Source: Breznakibacter xylanolyticus (GTDB lineage Bacteria > Bacteroidota > Bacteroidia > Bacteroidales > Marinilabiliaceae). Taken from it: a stretch of DNA of 64,000 bases. Shown one piece after another: positions 54,274 through 63,279 of this stretch. The notes under the pieces were generated by a model. It did no database searches. It was not told the origin of the DNA and saw nothing but the letters and a program-made list of their open reading frames with translations. The position numbers were made by a program, and so were the translations under genes. The stretch spans positions 168,940 to 232,939 of the forward strand of contig NZ_QKZK01000001.1 of NCBI RefSeq assembly GCF_003254275.1, written 5' to 3'. Numbering within the stretch: position 1 is the stretch's first letter; the number at the start of each line of letters is the position of its first letter.

Positions 54274-55818
54274 ATGTCATTAAAGAAACACATCCTCGAC
54301 CTTCGTAAAAGGAAAGAGAAAGTGCAGATGGGTGGTGGCGAAGCTGCGATTGAAAAGCAGGTGGCCATGGGGAAACTTACCGCCCGCGACCGTATTTTAG
54401 CACTTTTGGACAGAGATTCTTTTACCGAGTACGACCTCTTTGCAGCACATGAAGGGCGTGACTTTGGCATGGAAAAAAAAGAGCTTCATGGTGACGGTGT
54501 TATCATTGGAACCGGTACCATTTATGGAGCACCCATTTGTATTTTTGCACAAGACTTTACAGTTGCCGGTGGTTCATTGGGCTTAATGCACGCCCGTAAA
54601 ATCACCAAAATTATGGATCACGCCATCAAGATGCGTGTGCCTCTGATCGGGATTAACGACTCCGGGGGTGCACGTATTCAGGAAGGGGTGAACTCGTTGG
54701 CCGGTTATGGTGAAATTTTCTACCGTAATACGTTGGCATCGGGTGTGATTCCTCAAATTTCGGTGATTCTGGGCCCTTGTGCCGGAGGCGCCGTGTATTC
54801 TCCTGCACTAACTGACTTTGTGTTTGTGGTCGAGAATATCTCAAAAATGTTCATTACCGGCCCCAACGTGATCAAAACCGTTTTGGGCGAAGAGATTTCG
54901 ATGGAAGACTTGGGCGGTGCCCGCGTTCATGCCGAAATTACAGGTAACGCACACTTCTTTGCTCAGAGCGAACAGGAATGTTTCGACCAAATCAAGAAAT
55001 TGATGTCGTTCATCCCTGCCAATAACTCGGTAAAAGCTAAGTCATTTCCTCCCAAAGAACCTAAGTTTAAGGGGCATGTTGAGGACATTATCCCGGCCGA
55101 TCCCAAAAAACCATACGATGTTCGTGATGTGATTCGCGCCATTGTTGATGATTCTGATTTCTTTGAAATTCAGGAACTGTTTGCTGCTAACATCGTGATC
55201 GGTTTCGGTCGTATGAATGGGCAGACAGTTGGTTTTGTAGCCAACCAGCCTTTGGTGCTGGCAGGTGTGTTGGATTGCGACAGCTCTGATAAAGCGGCTC
55301 GTTTCATTCGTTTCTGTAACGCCTTCAGCATTCCCATTGTCACCCTCGAAGACATGCCAGGTTACCTTCCCGGCGTGGATCAGGAGCATGCAGGGGTGAT
55401 TCGTCACGGGGCAAAAGTGTTGTATGCTTATTCTGAAGCTACAGTGCCTAAAATTACCGTGATTCTTCGCAAAGCTTACGGTGGTGGTTACATCGCTATG
55501 AATTCGCGTCACCTGGGAGCCGACTTTATGTTTGCATGGCCAACCGCCGAAATCGCTGTCATGGGACCCGAAGGAGCTGCCAATATCATCTTCAAAAAAG
55601 AGATTGACGAAGCTGAAGATCCCGATGCAATGCGTCAAGTTAAGGTGCAGGAATACATCGATAAATTTGCCAATCCATACGTGGCTGCTGCTAAAGGGTA
55701 CATCGATTCAGTGATTGAACCTGCTGAAACTCGTTCCATGTTGTTGCATGCCATTGAAGTATCGGCCAATAAAAACGATCAACGTCCATTTAAAAAACAC
55801 GGGATTCCTCCGTTCTAA
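54274..55818 (+). CDS. Acyl-CoA carboxylase carboxyltransferase beta subunit (propionyl/methylmalonyl-CoA type)
   Basis: The 514-residue protein is a biotin-dependent carboxyltransferase with both crotonase halves: IGINDSGGARIQEGVNSL and GPCAGGAVYSPALTDF in the first, EDMPGYLPGVDQEHAGVIRHG and RKAYGGGYIAMNSR in the second (each about 16-20 residues). It acts on propionyl-CoA or methylmalonyl-CoA. The partner biotin carrier overlaps its stop by one base. Neither a biotin carboxylase nor the membrane decarboxylase subunits are nearby, so carboxylase versus Na+-pumping decarboxylase cannot be decided here. Confidence 0.92.
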   Translation: MSLKKHILDLRKRKEKVQMGGGEAAIEKQVAMGKLTARDRILALLDRDSFTEYDLFAAHEGRDFGMEKKELHGDGVIIGTGTIYGAPICIFAQDFTVAGGSLGLMHARKITKIMDHAIKMRVPLIGINDSGGARIQEGVNSLAGYGEIFYRNTLASGVIPQISVILGPCAGGAVYSPALTDFVFVVENISKMFITGPNVIKTVLGEEISMEDLGGARVHAEITGNAHFFAQSEQECFDQIKKLMSFIPANNSVKAKSFPPKEPKFKGHVEDIIPADPKKPYDVRDVIRAIVDDSDFFEIQELFAANIVIGFGRMNGQTVGFVANQPLVLAGVLDCDSSDKAARFIRFCNAFSIPIVTLEDMPGYLPGVDQEHAGVIRHGAKVLYAYSEATVPKITVILRKAYGGGYIAMNSRHLGADFMFAWPTAEIAVMGPEGAANIIFKKEIDEAEDPDAMRQVKVQEYIDKFANPYVAAAKGYIDSVIEPAETRSMLLHAIEVSANKNDQRPFKKHGIPPF

Positions 55819-56150
55819 TGCAAACCATCATGGAAGAGAAAAAATTGGAATTGGTTGATTTTGTCGTGACTGCGCGCAAATATAAAACCACTCTGACCAA
55901 GAAATTCATCAACCGGACGGTGTATGTTGCGCCCAATCCCGATGAAATAAAGTCCTATATTCCCGGAACTGTGATCAGTATCAAGGTGAAAGTGGGGCAG
56001 AAAGTGAAGGCCGGCGAAACCATCATGATTCAGGAAGCTATGAAAATGATGAACCAGATCAAGATGCCTCGCGATGGAGCCATCAAAGAGATTTTGGTTG
56101 CTGAAGGTCAGCGAATCCGCAAAAGCGATTTAATGATTGTGATTGAGTAA
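55818..56150 (+). CDS. Biotin carboxyl carrier protein of the acyl-CoA carboxylase
   Basis: The 110-residue protein ends in a biotinyl domain (GTVISIKVKVGQKVKAGE, then QEAMKMMNQIK) with Lys76 as the biotinylated residue. The first 40 residues are a family-variable linker. An ATG at 55830 (M5) is an alternative start. The start at 55818 overlaps the stop of the carboxyltransferase (TAATG), so both are translated together; a terminator follows. Confidence 0.9.
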   Translation: MQTIMEEKKLELVDFVVTARKYKTTLTKKFINRTVYVAPNPDEIKSYIPGTVISIKVKVGQKVKAGETIMIQEAMKMMNQIKMPRDGAIKEILVAEGQRIRKSDLMIVIE

Positions 56151-56153
56151 TAT

Positions 56154-56183
56154 AAAAAGGCTGCCCTCGGGCAGCCTTTTTTA
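56154..56183. terminator. Bidirectional terminator
   Basis: AAAAAGGCTGCCC and GGGCAGCCTTTTTT pair around a TCG loop between the convergent biotin carrier and ispE genes. Confidence 0.93.
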
Positions 56184-56220
56184 TTGTGGTTCTGTATGTG
56201 TGATTCTGAGAAGTCGCATT

Positions 56221-57039
56221 TTATGTCATTTCCCCCACATGCACAAACCAACCTTCTTTGTTGATTTCCGGTTTTTGTGTAAATATTCCGAATACGGCGG
56301 CACCGCTTCCCGACATGCTGGCGTACACCGCTCCTTGTTCGTATAGGAACGCTTTCACGTTAGCGATTTCAGGAAATTTTTGAAATACTGACATCTCAAA
56401 GTCATTCACCACTGTATCTTTCCATGTCTCGATTGGGCAAAGGATGGCTTCTTTTAGAGGTATCTTTGGGATGGCCGGCTTCACATATCGGTATGCATCG
56501 GGTGTTGACACATGGATGGGGGGGATGACCAGGGCCAAGTAATAGCCTTTTAGACTCACCATTGTTGGTTCAAGGATGTTGCCGATCCCTGTTCCAAATG
56601 CCGGTTTATTTTCAATGAAAAATGCACAATCGGCACCCAGATGTGCAGCCATCTCCTCGAGCGACGCACTGCTTTCATCCAAATTAAAATAATCGTTAAG
56701 CATTTTTAGCATAAAGGCGCCATCGGCACTGCCGCCACCCAGTCCAGCCCCAAAGGGGATTGCCTTGTGTAAATGAACCTTTATAGGAGGCAATTTGGGG
56801 TGGCGTTCTCGCATGAGCATCAATGCCTTTATCACAATGTTTCCCACTGCAGGTGCATCCACCGCGATGCCTGTTTGGTGCCATTCGTAGGGGGATGTTT
56901 GTTGGTGGGCTGGGATAATTTCAAGTGCGTCGTGTAACCCCACAGGCAAAAATATCGTTTCCAAGTTGTGGTAGCCGTCCGGTCGCTTTTCCACAATATT
57001 TAGTCCCAGGTTGATTTTGGCATTCGGAAAGCTAATCAT
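56221..57039 (-). CDS. ispE: 4-diphosphocytidyl-2-C-methyl-D-erythritol kinase
   Basis: The 272-residue protein is a GHMP kinase with N-terminal FPNAKINLGLNIVEKRPDGYH and the ATP loop PFGAGLGGGSADGAFML (about residues 90-106). IspE phosphorylates CDP-methylerythritol in the non-mevalonate isoprenoid pathway. An unusual feature for this phylum is a clear Shine-Dalgarno-like GAGAGGAG 6 bases upstream of the start (57046-57053 on the minus strand). It is divergent from dnaB. Confidence 0.95.
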   Translation of the reverse strand: MISFPNAKINLGLNIVEKRPDGYHNLETIFLPVGLHDALEIIPAHQQTSPYEWHQTGIAVDAPAVGNIVIKALMLMRERHPKLPPIKVHLHKAIPFGAGLGGGSADGAFMLKMLNDYFNLDESSASLEEMAAHLGADCAFFIENKPAFGTGIGNILEPTMVSLKGYYLALVIPPIHVSTPDAYRYVKPAIPKIPLKEAILCPIETWKDTVVNDFEMSVFQKFPEIANVKAFLYEQGAVYASMSGSGAAVFGIFTQKPEINKEGWFVHVGEMT

Positions 57040-57155
57040 ATATCGCTCCTCTCAATTTATTTGTCCATGCAAAGAAAAAAGTTTTTAACACAGGTTGTTG
57101 ATTTCATTTTGGTAAATATGATCGTTGGCCTCCATTTAAACCCGGTTCGAATCAT

Positions 57156-57163
57156 TACCTTTG
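57156..57163 (+). promoter_or_regulatory. Candidate -7 box for dnaB
   Basis: TACCTTTG matches TAnnTTTG and lies 28 bases upstream of the chosen dnaB start; the -33 region is only loosely matched. Confidence 0.5.
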
Positions 57164-57191
57164 CAATCCCCAATTGAAAAGCAAACCCATT

Positions 57192-58727
57192 ATGGCAGAA
57201 AAACAGCAGCGTCCACGCGCAAAAAAGAGTCCCGAAGTCGATTTGGCAGTCGGCAAAATGCCCCCTCAGGCTCTTGACCTCGAAGAGGCTGTGCTGGGTG
57301 CATTGCTCCTCGAAAAGGATGCCTTTGTGGCCGTGTCGGAAATCATTAAGCCCGACAGTTTTTACAAAGAGGCGCACCAACATATCTACCAGGCCATTTT
57401 GTCGCTTTTTAGTAAAGAGCAGCCCGTGGACATGCTCACCGTAACCGAAGAGTTGCGCCGCATGGGCAAACTCGACGAGGTGGGTGGCCCTTTTTATATC
57501 ACTCAGCTCACCAGCCGGGTGGCTTCTGCGGCTCACATCGAGTATCATGCCCGCATCATCTATCAAAAGTTTCTCCAGCGTGAGATGATTCGTCTGTCCA
57601 GTGGCTTGCAAACCAAGGCATATGACGATACCATTGATGTGGATGACCTTTTAGATGAGGCCGAAAACTCCTTCTTCCTGCTTGCCCAGGGCAACATGAA
57701 AAAGGACACCGTGCAAATCAATCCCGTGATTCACGAGGCCATCGAAAAAATCAAGGAATCGGGCAATCGACCCGATGGATTGAGTGGTGTTCCCTCGGGA
57801 TTTACCGAGCTCGACCGCATGACCAACGGTTGGCAGGCCTCCGACTTGGTCATCATCGCGGCCCGTCCTGCGATGGGAAAAACGGCCTTTATCCTCTCCA
57901 TGACGCGTCAAATGGCGCTCGATCATAGCAAGCCTGTTGCTGTGTTTTCATTGGAGATGTCGAATCTGCAGCTTGTAAACCGTCTTATCGTTTCAGAGAC
58001 TGAACTGCCCGGTGAGAAAATCAAAAACGGGAAACTCTCTAAGCAAGAGTGGGAGCAGCTCGATCATAAAATACAGCGCCTTATTGACGCCCCTATTTTT
58101 GTGGATGACACCCCCGGTCTTTCTGTTTTTGAGCTGCGTGCCAAATGTCGTCGTCTCAAAAAGCAGCACGACATTCAAATCATCATCATTGACTACCTTC
58201 AGCTCATGAGTGCCAGCGGGATGAACCCCGGCAGTCGAGAACAGGAGGTGAGTATGATTTCGCGTTCGCTCAAGGGGTTGGCCAAGGAATTGAACGTGCC
58301 CATTATTGCCCTGTCGCAGCTCAACCGGGGTGTCGAGAACCGTGCCGGTGCCGAAGGAAAACGCCCTCAGTTGAGTGACCTTCGTGAGTCGGGTGCCATT
58401 GAGCAGGATGCCGACATGGTGTGCTTTATTCACCGTCCCGAATATTATAAAATTACCGAAGACGAGGATGGGAATTCGCTTTTGGGCGTTGGTGAGGTCA
58501 TTATCGCCAAGCACCGTAACGGTGCCACCGGCGATGTGCGACTACGATTCCGTTCTGAGTTGGCTCGATTTGAAGATTACACCCCTGGCTTTGAGAATAT
58601 CACGCTTGGGTCTCGTATGAATAGTGATGTTGTCTTGCCTAAATTAACTCCTTTAGACGAATCACCTGTCAGCGGGAGTCAGGATTTTCCGTTCCGTCCC
58701 GGGTTTGAGAGGGATGCGGCATTTTAG
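57192..58727 (+). CDS. dnaB: Replicative DNA helicase DnaB
   Basis: The start at 57192 (MAEKQQRPRAKKS) gives 511 residues; a start 18 bases upstream is possible. The N-terminal domain (PPQALDLEEAVLGALLLEKD) is followed by the RecA-like domain with Walker A (ARPAMGKTAF), Walker B (IIIIDYLQLM) and the C-terminal motifs LSQLNRGVENR, DLRESGAIEQDADMV and KHRNGATG. No intein is present. It unwinds DNA ahead of the replisome. Confidence 0.97.
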   Translation: MAEKQQRPRAKKSPEVDLAVGKMPPQALDLEEAVLGALLLEKDAFVAVSEIIKPDSFYKEAHQHIYQAILSLFSKEQPVDMLTVTEELRRMGKLDEVGGPFYITQLTSRVASAAHIEYHARIIYQKFLQREMIRLSSGLQTKAYDDTIDVDDLLDEAENSFFLLAQGNMKKDTVQINPVIHEAIEKIKESGNRPDGLSGVPSGFTELDRMTNGWQASDLVIIAARPAMGKTAFILSMTRQMALDHSKPVAVFSLEMSNLQLVNRLIVSETELPGEKIKNGKLSKQEWEQLDHKIQRLIDAPIFVDDTPGLSVFELRAKCRRLKKQHDIQIIIIDYLQLMSASGMNPGSREQEVSMISRSLKGLAKELNVPIIALSQLNRGVENRAGAEGKRPQLSDLRESGAIEQDADMVCFIHRPEYYKITEDEDGNSLLGVGEVIIAKHRNGATGDVRLRFRSELARFEDYTPGFENITLGSRMNSDVVLPKLTPLDESPVSGSQDFPFRPGFERDAAF

Positions 58728-58862
58728 GTTTTTTGTTTGAATGATTGATAGAAGGTAGAGACGTTAGAATTATTGCATATTGAATCAATTTCATGTTGTC
58801 AGGTCTGTAAAAAAAACTTTGATTCCGTTGAATCCATAACTAATTTTGCTAAAAAGGACGTA

Positions 58863-59120
58863 ATGCCGGAATTAAGCAGATTTTTGGGAATCGTGATATT
58901 TATGAACTTTAATGAGCATAATCCACCCCATTTTCATGCTAAATATGGAGATTTTGAAATTATTGTTGAGATAAGTTCAGGGATTGTTGAAGGGAAATTT
59001 CCTAAAAGAGCATTAAGTTTGGTTCTTGAATGGTATGAAATTCATCGGGATGAATTGATGCAGGATTGGGAACTCATTCGGACAACTGGAGAATTCAATA
59101 AAATTTCACCTTTAGAGTGA
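58863..59120 (+). CDS. DUF4160 family protein
   Basis: The start at 58863 gives 85 residues (MPELSRFLGIVIFMNFNEHN); the frame upstream to 58773 lacks the conserved N-terminus and is rejected. HNPPHFHAKYGDFE is the DUF4160 hallmark, with histidines that could be metal or catalytic residues. DUF4160 genes are usually followed by DUF2442, as here, and the pair has been considered toxin-antitoxin-like without proof. The gene is more AT-rich than its neighbours. Confidence 0.85.
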   Translation: MPELSRFLGIVIFMNFNEHNPPHFHAKYGDFEIIVEISSGIVEGKFPKRALSLVLEWYEIHRDELMQDWELIRTTGEFNKISPLE

Positions 59121-59410
59121 TTGATATGATTTTGAATGTAATAAATGCTGAATACAAAGAAGGATACAAGGTATTCTTAACTTTCGATAATGGGGAGTCG
59201 GTGTTGGTGGATTTGGAAAGGATAATTTTTGAAGACAAGCGAATGATTTTTAGACCATTGAGAGATGTTAGGTATTTTAAATCATTCAAGGTGAGGTTGA
59301 ATACTATTACGTGGGATAATGAAGCTGATTTTGCACCTGAATTTTTGCTTGAATTGGGTAAGCAACAACAATCAATGATGATGGATGAACCAATCTCTCA
59401 TGGTGGTTAA
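59117..59410 (+). CDS. DUF2442 family protein
   Basis: The frame starts with GTG at 59117, giving a GTGA overlap with the DUF4160 stop and strongly suggesting coupling; an ATG at 59126 is the alternative. About 97 residues hold the DUF2442 pattern: YKVFLTFDNGESVLVDL, PLRDVRYFKSFKV and ITWDNEADFAPEFLLE. It would be the likely partner or antitoxin of the DUF4160 protein, but this is inferred from gene pairing only. Confidence 0.82.
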   Translation: MIDMILNVINAEYKEGYKVFLTFDNGESVLVDLERIIFEDKRMIFRPLRDVRYFKSFKVRLNTITWDNEADFAPEFLLELGKQQQSMMMDEPISHGG

Positions 59411-59499
59411 TCTGTTTGTTAATTTTTTTTGCAAATAGTTTTTGTTGTTATATGTCAGGTTATCTTCAGTTTTAAGCGTGATTCAATTTTGAATAAAAA

Positions 59500-59540
59500 C
59501 ATCAATCCCCGAAGATTTATCATATCTCCGGGGATTGATG
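59500..59540. terminator. Terminator between DUF2442 and ddl
   Basis: CATCAATCCCCG and CGGGGATTGATG form a perfect 12-bp stem around a 17-base loop with T/A-rich flanks on both sides, serving the convergent genes. Confidence 0.88.
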
Positions 59541-59542
59541 TT

Positions 59543-60514
59543 TTACAGCATGCACTCTTCAATCACCTCGGTAAACACCTGCTTGATGTCAAGCCCGGCC
59601 GCTCGAATTTGTTGAGGAATGAAGCTGGTGGCTGTCATGCCCGGTGTGGTGTTGACTTCCAGCAAAAAGATGCGCCCTTCGCTCAATATAAAGTCAATGC
59701 GCACGATGCCCTTGCATCCCAATATGTCGTAAATAATGGCCACAATGGTGCGGATGCGATCGGCCACTTCCTCGGGGATGCGTGCCGGTGTGATTTCATC
59801 GGCCATGTTGGCGGTGTATTTGGCCTCGTAGTCAAAAAAGTCGTTTTTGCTCACCACCTCCGTGATGGGCAACACGTGGTGTTTGCCGCCTGTTTTGTAT
59901 AGACCACAGGTGAGTTCGGTGCCTTTAATGTATTGCTCAATGATCACTTCGTCACCTTCGGTAAAGGCTTTTTGAATGGCGGCATCCAAATCAGATGCCG
60001 TGGTCACTTTCGACACGCCAAAGCTGGAGCCACCGGCATTGGGTTTCACAAAGCAGGGAAGACCCGTTTTTTCGGCAATCTCGAATTTATCGTACGAGTT
60101 GCCCTTGCGCAGCATTACCGAGTCGGCCACCGTTACGCCAAACCCTTTGAGGTAGGTGTTGCAGGTGAACTTGTTGAAGGTGATGGCAGCCGTCAATACA
60201 TCGCAGGTGCTGTGAGGAAGTCCGATGAGGTTGAAATAACCTTGCAGCAACCCATTTTCGCCAGGAGTGCCGTGAATGGTGATGTACGCCAGGTCGAAGG
60301 TTACTTTTTGCCCATCGCGAACAAACGAAAAATCGTTTTTGTCGATGGGGTAGTGCGTGCCTTCAAGTACGGCCGACCATTCGGTTTTGGTAATCAGCAC
60401 CGGATATAAGTTGTAGCGGGCAGTGTCGATGAACGTGAGCAGCCCTTCCACGCTCTTGCGCGAAACCACTTCTTCGGATGAGTAGCCGCCATATACGATT
60501 GCGATATTCTTCAT
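59543..60514 (-). CDS. ddl: D-alanine--D-alanine ligase
   Basis: The start at 60514 (MKNIAIVYGGYSSEEVVS) gives 323 residues, normal for the family. The frame extends 54 codons upstream but crosses the terminator of the glnN gene, so the longer start is rejected. ATP-grasp motifs include CFVKPNAGGSSFGVSKV, EQYIKGTELTCGLY, RIDFILSEGRIFLLEVNTTPGMT (about 23, cited only in part) and SFIPQQIRAAG. It makes D-Ala-D-Ala for peptidoglycan. Confidence 0.94.
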   Translation of the reverse strand: MKNIAIVYGGYSSEEVVSRKSVEGLLTFIDTARYNLYPVLITKTEWSAVLEGTHYPIDKNDFSFVRDGQKVTFDLAYITIHGTPGENGLLQGYFNLIGLPHSTCDVLTAAITFNKFTCNTYLKGFGVTVADSVMLRKGNSYDKFEIAEKTGLPCFVKPNAGGSSFGVSKVTTASDLDAAIQKAFTEGDEVIIEQYIKGTELTCGLYKTGGKHHVLPITEVVSKNDFFDYEAKYTANMADEITPARIPEEVADRIRTIVAIIYDILGCKGIVRIDFILSEGRIFLLEVNTTPGMTATSFIPQQIRAAGLDIKQVFTEVIEECML

Positions 60515-60631
60515 GTGTTTGTTGTGTTGTGAGATGTGGATATGAAAAATGTCTTTCTTTTTGTTGATGTTAGGCTGCAATAATAGTGAATTTTCGGGGT
60601 TCGATGGATGTTCGTCTCTTATCCTTTCAAT

Positions 60632-60662
60632 AAAAAAGCCACCCCGTGATGGGATGGCTTTG
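60632..60662 (-). terminator. Terminator of glnN
   Basis: On the minus strand AAGCCATCCC and GGGGTGGCTT pair around a short loop, followed by TTTTTTA, about 21 bases after the glnN stop. Confidence 0.85.
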
Positions 60663-60682
60663 TATGGCTTGTTCATTTAAGA

Positions 60683-62872
60683 TTATCTCATGAACAACAA
60701 TTCGCGATATTTTGGCAAAGGCCACATCTCATTGTCAACAATCAATTCAAGTTTGTCGATGTGGTAACGGATTTCGTCGAACATTGGGAATACCTTTTGC
60801 TCGTAAGCAAAGGCTTTTTCCGACATGTCTTCGAGTTTGTTGGCCACTTTGCGGGCATTTACCATCTCTTCTACCTTGTTTTTGATGAAAGTCACGTGAC
60901 CTGAAATTTCACGAATCAGGTTCAAACGGTCACCAGCCAGTTCCTGGTAGTCTTTGTCGCCAAAGATGTCTTTGAGGCCTTTTACGTTGTCGATCAAGAT
61001 ATTTTGGTAAGCGACAGCGGTCGGCACAATGTGGTTGATGGCCAAATCGCCCAATACACGAGCTTCGATTTGTACTTTCTTCACATATTTTTCCAACTCC
61101 ACTTCTACGCGGGCTTCCAGTTCTTTTTCGGTCAGGATGCCACCTTCAACCAACACTTTCTTAGAGTGTGGTGCAGTGTATTTGTGGATCGATTCGGGCA
61201 CGCTGGTGATGTTCGACAGACCACGTTTGGCAGCTTCTGCTTTCCATGCATCTGAGTAACCGTCGCCGTCGAAGTGAATGGCTTTTGACTCGAGAATTAG
61301 TTTGCGAAGAATTTGGAAGATGGCTTCGTCTTTCTTCACACCTTTTTCGATCAATGCGTCAACTTCAACTTTGAACTCGCGTAATTGAGTGGCTACCGAA
61401 GCGTTCAGGACGGTCATGGCTGCGGCACAGTTGGCCGATGAACCTACCGCACGGAATTCGAAACGGTTACCGGTAAATGCGAAGGGTGAAGTACGGTTGC
61501 GATCGGTGTTGTCCAACAAAATTTCAGGAATACGGCCGATACCCAATTTGAGGTTGGTTTTTTCCTCGGGTGTCATTTTTTGGTCGCTCACTTTCTCAAC
61601 AATGTTGTCGAGCATCGCGCTCAATTGAGTTCCCAAAAAGGTCGATACGATTGCCGGAGGTGCTTCGTTGGCACCCAAGCGGTGGGTGTTCGAGGCGTTC
61701 AGGATGGCAGCGCGAAGCAAGTTCTGGTTTTTATAAACAGCAGTAATGGTGTTCACCAAAAAGGTGAGGAACTGCATGTTGCTTTTGGGGTTTTTGCCGG
61801 GCGAGAACAGGTTGACGCCTGTGTCGGTGGTAAGTGACCAGTTGTTGTGTTTACCCGAACCGTTGACGCCTTTAAATGGTTTTTCGTGCAGCAGCACTGC
61901 AAAACCATGTTGTGTTGCCAAGCGTTTCATCACGTCCATCACCAGTTGGTTATGGTCGTTGGCCAGGTTGGCTTCTTCGTAAATGGGCGCCAGCTCAAAT
62001 TGGTTTGGAGCCACCTCGTTGTGACGGGTTTTTACAGGAATGCCCAATTTGTGCGATTCCACTTCCAATTCCATCATAAAGCGATACACACGCTCAGGGA
62101 TAGATGCAAAGTAGTGGTCTTCGAGTTGTTGGTTTTTTGCTGATGTGTGTCCCATCAAGGTACGTCCGGTGAGCATCAGGTCGGGACGGGCATGATAGAG
62201 GCTCAGGTCAACCAGGAAATATTCTTGTTCCCAGCCAAGATTGGCTGTTACTTTTGATACGTTTTTATCGAAATATTGGCATACATCAACAGCAGCTTTG
62301 TCAACCGCAGCAATGGCGCGCAGCAGAGGGGTTTTGTAGTCGAGTGCTTCGCCGGTGTATGAAATAAACACGGTGGGTACGCAAAGGGTTGTGCCTACAA
62401 TAAATGCAGGAGACGACACGTCCCAAGCTGTATAACCACGAGCTTCAAAAGTTTGGCGGATTCCTCCTGATGGGAACGATGAGGCATCGGGTTCTTGTTG
62501 AGCCAATAATTTTCCTGAAAAGTCCTCAATGATTTCACCATCCTGACCATAGTCGATAAAACCGTCATGTTTTTCGGCGGTTCCGTCGGTGAGGGGTTGA
62601 AACCAGTGGGTGTAGTGGGTTGCGCCATTTTCCATGGCCCATGCTTTCATGCCGGCAGCGACGCTGTTGGCGATTTTGCGATCAATGGGTTCGCCACTTT
62701 TCATGGCTTCCAGCACGGCTGAATAGATGTCTTTCGACAAGAAACGTTTCATCACGTCTTCGTTGAAGACCAATTTGCCGTAGTAATCAGAAACCTTTGT
62801 AGAAGGTAATTTCACCTCTACCGGTTTTTTTTCTAAAAATTCTTTGAGTGCTTGAAATCTTAAAGTCGCCAT
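60683..62872 (-). CDS. glnN: Glutamine synthetase type III
   Basis: The 729-residue protein matches the large dodecameric type III glutamine synthetases common in Bacteroidota: WEQEYFLVD carries the first metal-binding Glu, EVAPNQFELAPIYEEAN and KGVNGSGKHNNWS the glutamate and ammonia site, and NRTSPFAFTGNRFEFRAVGS the ATP/arginine site. It makes glutamine from glutamate, ammonia and ATP. It is monocistronic, with a candidate -7 box 38 bases upstream and a terminator downstream. Confidence 0.96.
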   Translation of the reverse strand: MATLRFQALKEFLEKKPVEVKLPSTKVSDYYGKLVFNEDVMKRFLSKDIYSAVLEAMKSGEPIDRKIANSVAAGMKAWAMENGATHYTHWFQPLTDGTAEKHDGFIDYGQDGEIIEDFSGKLLAQQEPDASSFPSGGIRQTFEARGYTAWDVSSPAFIVGTTLCVPTVFISYTGEALDYKTPLLRAIAAVDKAAVDVCQYFDKNVSKVTANLGWEQEYFLVDLSLYHARPDLMLTGRTLMGHTSAKNQQLEDHYFASIPERVYRFMMELEVESHKLGIPVKTRHNEVAPNQFELAPIYEEANLANDHNQLVMDVMKRLATQHGFAVLLHEKPFKGVNGSGKHNNWSLTTDTGVNLFSPGKNPKSNMQFLTFLVNTITAVYKNQNLLRAAILNASNTHRLGANEAPPAIVSTFLGTQLSAMLDNIVEKVSDQKMTPEEKTNLKLGIGRIPEILLDNTDRNRTSPFAFTGNRFEFRAVGSSANCAAAMTVLNASVATQLREFKVEVDALIEKGVKKDEAIFQILRKLILESKAIHFDGDGYSDAWKAEAAKRGLSNITSVPESIHKYTAPHSKKVLVEGGILTEKELEARVEVELEKYVKKVQIEARVLGDLAINHIVPTAVAYQNILIDNVKGLKDIFGDKDYQELAGDRLNLIREISGHVTFIKNKVEEMVNARKVANKLEDMSEKAFAYEQKVFPMFDEIRYHIDKLELIVDNEMWPLPKYRELLFMR

Positions 62873-62909
62873 ACAAGAGGATATTTAGATTTTTAATGAA
62901 TTGACATTG

Positions 62910-62917
62910 CAAAAATA
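62910..62917 (-). promoter_or_regulatory. Candidate -7 box for glnN
   Basis: The minus strand reads TATTTTTG, identical to the candidate nqrA box, 38 bases before the start. No clear -33 partner was found. The rest of 62918-63200 is AT-rich with no other feature seen. Confidence 0.45.
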
Positions 62918-63204
62918 GGGTTTTTTGAAATAGATTGTCATTTTAAGCTCTGTTTTTTTGAAAAAATATCATTAAAATGTGTTTTAGCCCTATGTTTTGA
63001 AACTGAATTGCGGTTTTTTGCTGTTTTTTTGTCGTTTTTTATTCTTTTCTATTTCAGATTTCATGCGCCTTGTGGGCAATTTGGGGGTCTGTTTGGTTTT
63101 TTAACCCTTTTGGGGTGTTGTGTGTTTAAAAAGCGGGGGTGATTTTGTGTAAGTGTTGTTATTTATTGCAATTGCCTTGCAAAAATCGGTATTGTTTGTG
63201 AAAA

Positions 63205-63245
63205 AAGAAAGAGGCTGTCATGTTTTTTATGACAGCCTCTTTGTG
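63205..63245 (-). terminator. Terminator of the DUF3109 gene
   Basis: AGAGGCTGTCAT and ATGACAGCCTCT pair around an AAAAAAC loop; on the minus strand TTTCTTTTTTC follows. Confidence 0.88.
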
Positions 63246-63279
63246 ATGTGGTGATTAAAAAAATGGGGGGGAGGATGAT

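Noticed and set aside
60515-60676. 54-codon N-terminal extension of Ddl
   Set aside because: It translates through the glnN terminator hairpin, and the family N-terminus begins at 60514.
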